Assembly (NCBI GenBank): GCA_002293475.1
Contig: DBDG01000010.1
Span: 12,834-71,348, forward strand
Origin: Lachnospiraceae bacterium UBA938
GTDB taxonomy: Bacteria; Bacillota; Clostridia; Lachnospirales; Lachnospiraceae
Length of the DNA stretch: 58,515 nucleotides
Direction: 5' to 3'
Shown in pieces: positions 15,047 to 23,001 of this stretch. Within the stretch, counting starts at the first letter, position 1; every line of letters starts with the position of its first letter. Both the position numbers and the translations under genes were made by a program. The notes below the pieces were generated by a model. That model was not told the DNA's origin. It saw only the letters and a program-made list of their open reading frames with translations, and did no database searches.

Positions 15047-16984
15047 GTGAGTAAAGTGGTCTTAAGGATGAGGTTTATCCATCTAATCGGAAATCATGAG
15101 TTTCTGGATCAAATGATTGATAAGTATTTTGACAGGTATGAAATACAGCTGGAGGATTCTTATATTGAATTAAAAGGTTCCAAGTATGTGATTCAGAATA
15201 CGGAGTCGGATCCTTATAAAGAAGTTCTGGAAAAGGCGGAGCTTCTGGCAGCCACGGCAGGCGGCGGGCAAGCGGAAACCGAAATGGGGATTGAAAAAGC
15301 GGTTCGAACGATAGGGCAGCTGACAGAAACATACAATGCATTTCAGGCAAAGAAGCAAAGGTTATTAGAAAAGAAGCAGTCCATTGAGAATGCATTGGCG
15401 GATATTCAGCCTTACCGGTTTGTCAACCATGATATTCAGGACATCTTGGATTTCCGTTCGGTTAAATATCGGTTCGGGAAGATACCGAAGGAGTTTTTTT
15501 TAAGTCTCAGTGATTATATTGAACAGGAGCTTGCCACGATATTCTATCAGTGCGAGACGACGGCAGATTATATCTACGGGGTCTATTTTGTTCCGGCGAT
15601 TGAAGCGGAAAAGGTGGATGCGGTATATACATCCCTTTACTTTGAACGTTTTTATATGCCGGACGGATATCAAGGGACATTGGAAGAAGCCTGCGATATG
15701 TATGAGGCGCAGCATCTGGGCGTGAAGGAAGAGCTGGCGGAGCTGGATAAAGAACTAGGCGCCTTTATGGCAGACGAGAGGGGAGCGATCCTTACGGCAA
15801 GAGCCGTCTTAAGAAGACATGCTTCGCATTATGATATTAAAAAGCTGGCGGCTTACCGCAAAACGGAAGACAATATGCTGTTTTTATTGTGCGGCTGGAT
15901 GGCGGAGCGGGATGCGGCGCGGTTTGAAAAGGAGATGGAAGCGGAGCCGGATGTCTATTGCTTGGTAGAAGATGAGTTTTCCGGAAGGCATTCCCGACCG
16001 CCGACCAAGCTTAAAAATCCCAAGCTGCTAAAGCCATTTGAAATGTTTACCCGGATGTACGGGATTCCTGCTTATAATGAAATGGATCCTACTATATTTA
16101 TCGGCCTTACTTATTCCGTCCTGTTTGGGATGATGTTTGGAGACTTAGGACAAGGACTAGTACTCTTTGGGGGCGGTGCGCTCCTTTATTACTTAAAAAA
16201 ACTTGATCTTGCGGCGATTATCTCATGCTGCGGCATATTTTCGGCATTTTTTGGTTTCTTGTTCGGCAGTGTGTTTGGCTTTGAGGATCTGATTGAGGCC
16301 AGATGGCTGAGACCGGTATCGGCGATGGCCGATCTGCCTTTTATCGGGAAGCTAAATACGGTTTTTGTGCTTTCCGTCGGTTTGGGCATGGGACTGATTT
16401 TACTGACGATGCTGTTTCATATTATTAACGGTATTCGTGCCAAGGATATCGAAGCGACGCTTCTGGATGTCAACGGACTTGCCGGCCTTACTTTTTATGG
16501 CGGGCTGGTCTTGACGGCAGCCCTTTTCTTGACCGGCAACCGGCTCCCGGCCGGCATCGTGCTGCTGTTACTGTTTGGGCTCCCGCTTCTGGTGATTGCT
16601 GTCCGGGAACCGCTGCTTGCCTTGTTGACTAGAAAGGGCAGTGCCATGCCGAGAGAAAAGGTGATGTTTGTCGTTCAGGCTTTCTTTGAACTATTTGAAA
16701 TGCTGCTAAGTTATTTTTCCAACACGCTGTCTTTTGTGCGTATCGGTGCATTTGCTGTCAGCCATGCGGCAATGATGGAAGTAGTCTTGATGCTGGCTGG
16801 AGCTGAACAGGGAGGGAGACCGAACTGGCTGGCCATGGTCCTAGGCAATTTGTTCGTCTGCGGCATGGAAGGGCTGGTGGTCGGAATCCAAGTATTACGG
16901 CTACAGTATTATGAGTTCTTCAGCAGGTTTTATAAAGGCAACGGAAGGGAGTTTAAGCCCAGCCGGAAAGCTATTTCTAGTTAA
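15047..16984 (+). CDS. ntpI: V/A-type ATPase subunit I (a subunit, stator)
   Basis: This 645-residue protein is the membrane stator with the ion half-channels. The first 330 residues are a soluble, partly coiled-coil arm (KKQRLLEKKQSIENALADI). The C-terminal half has seven or eight membrane helices, starting near PTIFIGLTYSVLFGMMFGDLGQGL. The essential arginine region is near SYFSNTLSFVRIGAFAVSHA, with arginine in the FVRIGAF motif facing the rotor glutamate. The start taken is GTG at 15047 after GAATAGAG; an ATG at 15068 is a possible alternative. It is followed by a 95-bp gap with a small repeat before the rotor subunit gene. Confidence 0.95.
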   Translation: MSKVVLRMRFIHLIGNHEFLDQMIDKYFDRYEIQLEDSYIELKGSKYVIQNTESDPYKEVLEKAELLAATAGGGQAETEMGIEKAVRTIGQLTETYNAFQAKKQRLLEKKQSIENALADIQPYRFVNHDIQDILDFRSVKYRFGKIPKEFFLSLSDYIEQELATIFYQCETTADYIYGVYFVPAIEAEKVDAVYTSLYFERFYMPDGYQGTLEEACDMYEAQHLGVKEELAELDKELGAFMADERGAILTARAVLRRHASHYDIKKLAAYRKTEDNMLFLLCGWMAERDAARFEKEMEAEPDVYCLVEDEFSGRHSRPPTKLKNPKLLKPFEMFTRMYGIPAYNEMDPTIFIGLTYSVLFGMMFGDLGQGLVLFGGGALLYYLKKLDLAAIISCCGIFSAFFGFLFGSVFGFEDLIEARWLRPVSAMADLPFIGKLNTVFVLSVGLGMGLILLTMLFHIINGIRAKDIEATLLDVNGLAGLTFYGGLVLTAALFLTGNRLPAGIVLLLLFGLPLLVIAVREPLLALLTRKGSAMPREKVMFVVQAFFELFEMLLSYFSNTLSFVRIGAFAVSHAAMMEVVLMLAGAEQGGRPNWLAMVLGNLFVCGMEGLVVGIQVLRLQYYEFFSRFYKGNGREFKPSRKAISS

Positions 16985-17030
16985 AAAGCGAGCAGGCCCG
17001 CAAGGATAATATATTATAAGTATAATAATG

Positions 17031-17054
17031 ATGAGTTTAATAATGAGTTTAATA
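17031..17054 (+). repeat. Two 12-bp tandem copies before the rotor subunit gene
   Basis: ATGAGTTTAATA occurs twice in direct tandem, exactly repeated, inside the 95-bp AT-rich gap between subunits I and K, 26 bp before the next ATG. A small slippage repeat in a leader is the simplest reading. Confidence 0.85.
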
Positions 17055-17079
17055 ATAATAAAGATCGGAGAAAAGTAAG

Positions 17080-17523
17080 ATGCTTGGCAAAGGATTATTA
17101 ATGTGTATATTGGTACTTAGTATCGTAGTTCCTTTTATTGTTTTTAACCGGGGTGAGAAAACTTCAAAGCGCTATAAGAAATATCTTGCTATGAATGTCG
17201 TACTGTTTTTTGGTATTTTACTGACGTCAAGCCTGATTTTGTTTGGAACCGGGGTAAGTGCCGCGGAAACCGGGGCGGTAATGGAAGAAGGGACATCGCC
17301 GGGCGGCCTAGCAGTCGGCATGGGTTATCTGGCAGCGGCACTGGTTACCGGGCTGTCCTGTATCGGCGGCGGTATTGCCGTATCTAGTTCGGCATCGGCG
17401 GCTTTGGGAGCAATCAGTGAAAATCCCAATTTATTGGGAAAATCTTTGATCTTTGTCGGTCTGGCGGAAGGTGTCTGCTTATATGGCTTGATTATATCTT
17501 TTATGATACTAGGGAAAATATAA
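17080..17523 (+). CDS. ntpK: V/A-type ATPase rotor subunit K (c subunit)
   Basis: This 147-residue, four-helix membrane protein forms the ion-carrying rotor ring. The second hairpin (about 76-145) is the classical glycine-rich c-subunit pair, with GLSCIGGGIAV and the ion-binding glutamate at position 130 in LAEGVCLYG. The first hairpin (about 4-58) is not glycine-rich and has no membrane acidic residue, so each protein should carry one ion site. The Gln seen in sodium-type NtpK in the helix facing the glutamate is replaced by Ser/Ala here, which makes proton coupling possible but does not settle it. The start is ATG after GGAG with 9-nt spacing. Confidence 0.9.
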   Translation: MLGKGLLMCILVLSIVVPFIVFNRGEKTSKRYKKYLAMNVVLFFGILLTSSLILFGTGVSAAETGAVMEEGTSPGGLAVGMGYLAAALVTGLSCIGGGIAVSSSASAALGAISENPNLLGKSLIFVGLAEGVCLYGLIISFMILGKI

Positions 17524-17542
17524 AAGATAATGGTGAAATGTT

Positions 17543-17851
17543 ATGAAAATGTATCTTATCAGCGATAATATTGACACATGTACCGGGATGCGCCTTGCCG
17601 GAGTAGAGGGGGCGGTGGTTCATGACAAGAAGGAGTTTCTGGCCGAAACAGAAAAAGTGCTGGCCGATAATTCTATCGGCATCTTAATGCTTACGGAGAA
17701 TTTTGGCCGGGATTTCCCGGAAGAGGTAAATAAGCTTAAACTGGATGTGAAGATACCTTTGGTGGTAGAGGTGCCTGACCGCCATGGGACAGGCCGGAAG
17801 CCGGATTTTATTACGGCTTATGTCAGTGAGGCAATCGGCATCAATTTATGA
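17543..17851 (+). CDS. V/A-type ATPase subunit F
   Basis: This 102-residue protein has the small alpha/beta fold of subunit F. It starts with MKMYLISDNIDTCTGMRLAG, whose pattern of D near residue 8 followed by GMRLAG is characteristic. The C-terminal IPLVVEVPDR is the usual tail helix entry. Subunit F caps the central axle with subunit D and influences coupling. In Enterococcus naming this corresponds to NtpG, so no symbol is given. The start is ATG after GGTGAAATGTT. It lies 19 bp after subunit K and 21 bp before subunit E. Confidence 0.9.
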   Translation: MKMYLISDNIDTCTGMRLAGVEGAVVHDKKEFLAETEKVLADNSIGILMLTENFGRDFPEEVNKLKLDVKIPLVVEVPDRHGTGRKPDFITAYVSEAIGINL

Positions 17852-17872
17852 TATTGACAAGGGAGGCGTAAC

Positions 17873-18436
17873 ATGACTACCAGGGATAAATTAAATCATT
17901 TTATGGAAGTCGTCGTCGAAGATGCCCGACAAAGGAGTAGGAAGACTTTGGAAGACTATGGCAAGGGGCTGGAGGCAATTTACGAGTCGTTTTGCCAGGA
18001 GTCTTTACGGAAACAGGCAGCTGAGATAAAAGCCGGCCGCGAAAACCGGCAAAAAGAAATCAATATGGAACTGGCAGAATGTCAGATTAAAATACGGAAA
18101 CGGCTAGGAGAACAACAGGAAGTGATGAAAGAGCAGCTTTTTGGTCTGGTGGCCGAGCGGCTGGCGGAATTTAGGAAGACTCCGGATTATTATGCTTATT
18201 TGGCTGGCCATATCAAGAAGGCCTTAAGCTTTGCCAGGAAGGAAGCCATTGAAATCTATCTGGATCCGGAAGACGCGGCTATGCAGGAAAGACTGGAACA
18301 GGATACCGGTACGGCAATTCGGATCAGCAGATACGGCTTCGGGGGAGGAGTACGGGCTGTGATCCGTTCTAAGAGGGTGCTGATTGATCAGTCATTTGAT
18401 ACAAAGTTGCAGGAAGCTAAAAAGGATTACCTTTGA
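17873..18436 (+). CDS. ntpE: V/A-type ATPase subunit E (peripheral stalk)
   Basis: This 187-residue protein has a long N-terminal charged helix (about 1-100, rich in Lys, Glu and Arg) for the peripheral stalk. A C-terminal alpha/beta head follows, including a GFGGGVRAVIRSKRVLIDQSFD-like strand pattern that binds the catalytic head in subunit E. It pairs with the G/H subunit encoded by the first gene of the operon. The start is ATG after GGGAGGCGTAAC. Length is usual (180-200). Sequence conservation in this subunit is low, so the call rests on structure pattern and gene position. Confidence 0.87.
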   Translation: MTTRDKLNHFMEVVVEDARQRSRKTLEDYGKGLEAIYESFCQESLRKQAAEIKAGRENRQKEINMELAECQIKIRKRLGEQQEVMKEQLFGLVAERLAEFRKTPDYYAYLAGHIKKALSFARKEAIEIYLDPEDAAMQERLEQDTGTAIRISRYGFGGGVRAVIRSKRVLIDQSFDTKLQEAKKDYL

Positions 18437-18466
18437 AATAAATAAATAGTCATTAAGGAGCTGATG

Positions 18467-20233
18467 ATGTTGAACAGCGGAGAAATATATGGAATTAACG
18501 GTCCCGTCATCTACCTGAAGGGGAGCAGCGCATTTAAAATGTCGGAACTGGTCTATGTCGGAAAGGAAAAGCTGGTCGGTGAGGTGATTTCCCTGAATGA
18601 TGATATAACCACGATTCAGGTATTTGAAGAGACCTCTGGAATCAAACCGGGTGAGGCTGTGGCAGGTACGGGTCACCCATTATCGGTAACCCTTGCTCCC
18701 GGTATTCTAAGTAATATCTTTGACGGTATTCAGAGGCCGCTTAAGGAAATGGCAGAACGCTCGGGAGCATTTATTAACCGGGGGATCAGTGTGGACAGCC
18801 TAGATCGGAAAAAACTATGGAACGTGCATATAAAGGTTAGGCCGGATATGGCAGTGTCAGGCGGAACAGTTATTGCCGAGGTTCCGGAGACCGCCGCCAT
18901 TACCCATAAGATCATGGTTCCGCCGGGGCTGGCCGGAACGGTTGTCCGTGTTAAAGCAGACGGGGAATACCGGATCGAAGATGAGATTGCCGTTATAAGA
19001 CTTAATGACGGCAGCGAGCATGTCCTTACGATGATCCAGGAATGGCCGATCAGGCGGCCTAGGCCGACGAAGAAGCGTTATGCGGCAACCCGGCCGCTGA
19101 TTACCGGACAGCGTATCCTTGATACGCTTTTTCCGATTGCCAAAGGGGGCACAGCGGCTATTCCGGGGGGCTTCGGAACTGGAAAGACGATGACCCAGCA
19201 CCAGATCGCGAAATGGGCGGATGCGGATATTATTGTCTATATCGGCTGCGGGGAGAGGGGCAATGAAATGACGGACGTGCTTGAGGAATTTTCCCGACTG
19301 ACCGATCCCAGAAGCGGCAATCCGCTGATGGGCCGGACGGTTTTGATAGCCAATACTTCCAACATGCCGGTAGCTGCTAGGGAAGCCAGTATCTATACCG
19401 GCATCACTTTGGCGGAATATTACCGGGACATGGGCTATCATGTGGCCATCATGGCGGATTCCACGTCAAGATGGGCGGAAGCGTTACGGGAGCTTTCTGG
19501 AAGGCTTGAAGAAATGCCGGCGGAGGAAGGGTTTCCGGCCTATCTGGCCTCCCGGCTGTCTTTTTTTTATGAGAGGGCGGGTATGATGATGAACCTGAAC
19601 GGAACGGAAGGAAGCGTAACGATCATCGGCGCGGTGTCGCCGCAGGGCGGTGATTTTTCGGAACCGGTAACGCAGAATACCAAGCGTTGTGTCCGGTGTT
19701 TCTGGGGCTTGGATAAATCGCTGGCATATGCCCGGCATTTTCCAGCAATCCACTGGCAAAACAGCTACAGCGAATATCTGACCGATCTTTCTGCTTGGTA
19801 TGTCAAGAATGTCGGCTCCGGCTTTATAGACTGCCGGAACCAGCTGGTGGCGATATTGAATCAGGAATCCGCTCTGATGGAGATTGTCAAGCTGATCGGC
19901 AGCGATGTGCTGCCGGATGACCAGAAGCTGACGCTGGAGATCGCTAGGGTAATCCGTCTGGGATTTTTGCAGCAAAATGCCTTCCACAAGGAGGATACCT
20001 GTGTGCCGCTGCTCAAACAGCTTTATATGATGGAAACCATCCTTTACCTGAATACTAGGGCTAAAGTATTGATTTCTATGGGGATGCCGATGTCGGTATT
20101 AAAGCAAAGCACCATTTTTGAGCGCATTATTGCGATAAAGTATGATGTGGGGAATGATGACTTTCATAAGTTTGCCGAGTATCAGAAGGAAGTTGATGCT
20201 TTCTATGATGACGTGCTTGCCCGTAACGCTTAA
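18467..20233 (+). CDS. ntpA: V/A-type ATPase catalytic subunit A
   Basis: The catalytic subunit of about 588 residues hydrolyses or makes ATP in the head. The P-loop PGGFGTGKTMTQ lies at about residues 229-240, with the GERGNEM segment and the DSTSRWAEALRE signature downstream. The long non-homologous insert specific to A subunits (about 120-185) is present. Length is usual (580-600). Two adjacent ATG codons exist (18464 and 18467); the second is 6 nt from AAGGAG and preferred. It is followed after 72 bp by the B subunit gene. The three A and three B subunits alternate in the head. Confidence 0.97.
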   Translation: MLNSGEIYGINGPVIYLKGSSAFKMSELVYVGKEKLVGEVISLNDDITTIQVFEETSGIKPGEAVAGTGHPLSVTLAPGILSNIFDGIQRPLKEMAERSGAFINRGISVDSLDRKKLWNVHIKVRPDMAVSGGTVIAEVPETAAITHKIMVPPGLAGTVVRVKADGEYRIEDEIAVIRLNDGSEHVLTMIQEWPIRRPRPTKKRYAATRPLITGQRILDTLFPIAKGGTAAIPGGFGTGKTMTQHQIAKWADADIIVYIGCGERGNEMTDVLEEFSRLTDPRSGNPLMGRTVLIANTSNMPVAAREASIYTGITLAEYYRDMGYHVAIMADSTSRWAEALRELSGRLEEMPAEEGFPAYLASRLSFFYERAGMMMNLNGTEGSVTIIGAVSPQGGDFSEPVTQNTKRCVRCFWGLDKSLAYARHFPAIHWQNSYSEYLTDLSAWYVKNVGSGFIDCRNQLVAILNQESALMEIVKLIGSDVLPDDQKLTLEIARVIRLGFLQQNAFHKEDTCVPLLKQLYMMETILYLNTRAKVLISMGMPMSVLKQSTIFERIIAIKYDVGNDDFHKFAEYQKEVDAFYDDVLARNA

Positions 20234-20305
20234 TGCATGCTTGATGCAGGGACTATATGATTATGTTAAGTATATTAAGCAAGGCTTATATATAGGAGAA
20301 GCAGA

Positions 20306-21694
20306 ATGGCTATTGAGTATTTGGGGTTAAGTGAAATCAAGGGGTCTTTTATCGTAATAGAGGGGGTTCAAGGCGCGGCATTTGATGAAGTGGTTACGAT
20401 TACGGTGGATAAGAAGGAAAATAAGCGGGGGCGTATTGTGGAGATTTATGACGAGAGAGCCGTGGTTCAGGTTTTTGAGTCGACCGAGAATCTTTCTTTG
20501 CATAATACTCATACTAGGCTGACCGGTCATCCCATGGACATGAGCCTTTCCTTGGACATCCTGGGGCGTACCTTTAACGGAGTCGGGGAACCGCTGGACG
20601 GGCTTGGAGACATTGCTGCGGAATGTAAGCGTGATGTCAATGGAAAGCCGATGAACCCGGTAGCTCGGGTGTATCCAAGGAATTATATCCATACGGGAAT
20701 ATCGGCGATTGACGGGCTGGCGACGCTGATCAGGGGTCAGAAGCTCCCTATTTTTTCGGGGAACGGGCTGCCCCATGACCAATTGGCGGTTCAGATCGTC
20801 AAGCAGGCTTCCCTTGGCGAGGGTTCTGATGAAAAGTTTGCCGTTGTATTTGCGGCGATGGGCATTAAATATGACGTAGCGGAGTATTTCCGCCGGGTTT
20901 TTGAAGAAAGCGGCGTCGCTGACCATGTGGTTATGTATCTGAACATGGCCAATGATCCGGTGGTGGAGCGCCTGATCACCCCCAAAGTAGCGCTGACGGC
21001 GGCGGAATACTTGGCTTTTGATAAAAATATGCATATCCTGGTGATCCTGACCGACATGACTTCCTATGCGGAGGCAATGCGGGAAATATCCTCCAGCAAA
21101 GGGGAGATTCCTTCCCGGAAGGGATATCCGGGCTATTTATACAGTGAATTTGCCACGATTTATGAAAGAGCCGGGATCTTGGAAGGAATCACTGGATCGG
21201 TGACGCAGATACCGATCCTGACGATGCCGAACGACGATATTACCCATCCGATCCCCGATCTGACCGGATATATTACCGAAGGTCAGATTGTTTTAGACAG
21301 AAACCTGCACGGACAGGGCATCTATCCGCCGATCAATGTGCTCCCGTCTTTGTCACGGCTGATGAAGGACGGGATCGGGGAAGGCTATACCAGGGCCGAT
21401 CATCAGGATGTGGCCAACCAGCTTTTTTCTTCTTACGCGAAGGTGGGGGAGGCAAGGGCGTTGGCATCGGTGATCGGAGAGGATGAAATGTCCGAGGAGG
21501 ATAAGAAGTATCTGCGCTTCGGAGCCGCGCTGGAACAGGAATTTATCGGCCAAGGACGGGATGAGAACCGGTCAGTTCTTGATACGCTGGCGATTGGATG
21601 GCGGCTTTTAAGAATGTTGCCCAAAGAAGAGCTGGACCGGATTGACAGCCGGATTATGAAGGAGTATTACGGAGGCGAAAATGGATCCCTATGA
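20306..21694 (+). CDS. ntpB: V/A-type ATPase regulatory subunit B
   Basis: This 462-residue protein is the non-catalytic nucleotide-binding subunit of the head. It aligns with A subunits but the P-loop is replaced by SGNGLPHDQLAVQ, as is normal in B. Typical segments include ITDMTSYAEAMREISS-like sequence (DMTSYAEAMREIS) and TMPNDDITHPIPDLTGYITEGQI. The length and start (ATG after AGGAGAAGCAG) are normal. It overlaps subunit D by 14 bp, so the two are translationally coupled. Confidence 0.97.
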   Translation: MAIEYLGLSEIKGSFIVIEGVQGAAFDEVVTITVDKKENKRGRIVEIYDERAVVQVFESTENLSLHNTHTRLTGHPMDMSLSLDILGRTFNGVGEPLDGLGDIAAECKRDVNGKPMNPVARVYPRNYIHTGISAIDGLATLIRGQKLPIFSGNGLPHDQLAVQIVKQASLGEGSDEKFAVVFAAMGIKYDVAEYFRRVFEESGVADHVVMYLNMANDPVVERLITPKVALTAAEYLAFDKNMHILVILTDMTSYAEAMREISSSKGEIPSRKGYPGYLYSEFATIYERAGILEGITGSVTQIPILTMPNDDITHPIPDLTGYITEGQIVLDRNLHGQGIYPPINVLPSLSRLMKDGIGEGYTRADHQDVANQLFSSYAKVGEARALASVIGEDEMSEEDKKYLRFGAALEQEFIGQGRDENRSVLDTLAIGWRLLRMLPKEELDRIDSRIMKEYYGGENGSL

Positions 21695-22310
21695 ATTTCC
21701 CACGAAAGGCAATCTGATCCGGGCGAAAAATTCCCTTGGCTTGGCCAGGCAGGGCCAGGAACTAATGGAAAAGAAAAGAAATATTCTGGTCCGGGAACTG
21801 ATGGAGCTGATCGACGAGGCAAAAGATATCCAGTCAGAGATTGACGAAACATTTACAAGGGCTTATCAGGCTCTGCAGCGAGCCACGATCGAGATGGGGA
21901 TCCGCAGCGTGGAAGAACTGGCTCATGCAGTTCCGGTGGAAAACTCAATCAGGATAAAAAGCCGGTCCGTTATGGGGACAGAGATACCCTTGGTTGAACA
22001 TAACGCGGAAGCCGGCAACATGATTTATACTTTTCTTTCCACCAGAGAATCAATGGATCGGGCAAAGCGGAATTTTGAGCGTGTCAAAGAGCTTTCGATC
22101 CGGCTTTCGATGGTAGAAAATTCCGCATACCGTCTGGCGGTCAATATCCGCAAAACTCAGAAGCGGGCGAATGCGATGAAGAATATTATGATACCGCTTT
22201 ATAAGGAGCGGGTCAGGTCGATCACGAATGCCTTGGAAGAAAAGGAACGGGAGGAATTCGGGCGCTTAAAATTGATTAAGAAAGGGTTGGATTCATCGAA
22301 GACTAGGTGA
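21681..22310 (+). CDS. ntpD: V/A-type ATPase subunit D (central axle)
   Basis: This 209-residue, largely helical protein begins with a DPYEFPTKGNLIRAKNSL segment typical of subunit D. It has long N- and C-terminal helices that form the rotating coiled-coil axle inside the A3B3 head. It is the last gene of the operon and overlaps the end of subunit B. The C-terminus is charged (KLIKKGLDSSKTR). The full set of nine genes (G/H, C, I, K, F, E, A, B, D) suffices for a complete V/A enzyme; C lies near the front here, unlike the Enterococcus order. Confidence 0.94.
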   Translation: MDPYEFPTKGNLIRAKNSLGLARQGQELMEKKRNILVRELMELIDEAKDIQSEIDETFTRAYQALQRATIEMGIRSVEELAHAVPVENSIRIKSRSVMGTEIPLVEHNAEAGNMIYTFLSTRESMDRAKRNFERVKELSIRLSMVENSAYRLAVNIRKTQKRANAMKNIMIPLYKERVRSITNALEEKEREEFGRLKLIKKGLDSSKTR

Positions 22311-22316
22311 AAAGGC

Positions 22317-22346
22317 TTGCTTATTATATAAAAATATTGGTACAAT
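22317..22346 (+). promoter_or_regulatory. pth: Possible promoter of pth-mfd
   Basis: TTGCTT (22317-22322) and TACAAT (22341-22346) are 18 bp apart, directly after the ATPase operon and 61 bp before the pth ATG. Confidence 0.5.
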
Positions 22347-22407
22347 ATGAGGCAGGTGCAATTGACAGGGTATGACATTGTGTCCGGAACGGTCAGATGG
22401 AGGAATT

Positions 22408-22977
22408 ATGTTTGTGATAGTGGGCCTGGGCAATCCCGGCCGGCAGTATGAGGGAACCCGGCATAACATAGGATATAACGTAATTGATGTTTTGGCGGAA
22501 AAACATGGGATCAAGGTAAAAGATATAAAACATAAAGCCATAATGGGCAAAGGTTCTGTTTATGGCCATAAGGTCTTTTTAGTGAAACCGCTTACCTTTA
22601 TGAATCTGAGTGGTGAGTGTGTTAAAAGAGTCATAGACTATTATAAGCTGAATGAAAAAGAAGAGCTGGCTGTGATCGTGGATGACGTTAATCTGGAGCC
22701 GGGGCAGATCAGGATGCGGGTGAAAGGAAGCGACGGCGGTCATAACGGCCTGAAGAATATCATCGGTCATTTTGGACATGATGAGTTTATCCGGATGAAA
22801 ATCGGCGTCGGCAATAAACCGGCGGGCTATGACCTAGCGGGTTATGTGCTGGGGCATTTTGTGGGTGAAGAGCGGAAGGTCATGGAGGAAAGCGTCGCCA
22901 ATGCCGTGGCTGCCATCGAGTGTATGCTGGAGGACGGCATTGATAAGGCAATGAATCTTCATAATAAAAAAGTATGA
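22408..22977 (+). CDS. pth: Peptidyl-tRNA hydrolase
   Basis: This 189-residue enzyme frees tRNA from prematurely released peptidyl-tRNA. It has the family opening VIVGLGNPGRQYEGTRHNIG, containing the catalytic His (about position 19) in TRHN, plus the conserved FMNLSG and GSDGGHNGLK segments. Length matches Pth (185-195). The ATG at 22408 is chosen over one 36 bp upstream because it sits 6 nt after TGGAGG and starts the conserved strand. It precedes mfd by 24 bp, a common Firmicute arrangement. Confidence 0.97.
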   Translation: MFVIVGLGNPGRQYEGTRHNIGYNVIDVLAEKHGIKVKDIKHKAIMGKGSVYGHKVFLVKPLTFMNLSGECVKRVIDYYKLNEKEELAVIVDDVNLEPGQIRMRVKGSDGGHNGLKNIIGHFGHDEFIRMKIGVGNKPAGYDLAGYVLGHFVGEERKVMEESVANAVAAIECMLEDGIDKAMNLHNKKV

Positions 22978-23001
22978 TTACTTTAAGGAGCAGCAAAAAG
23001 G

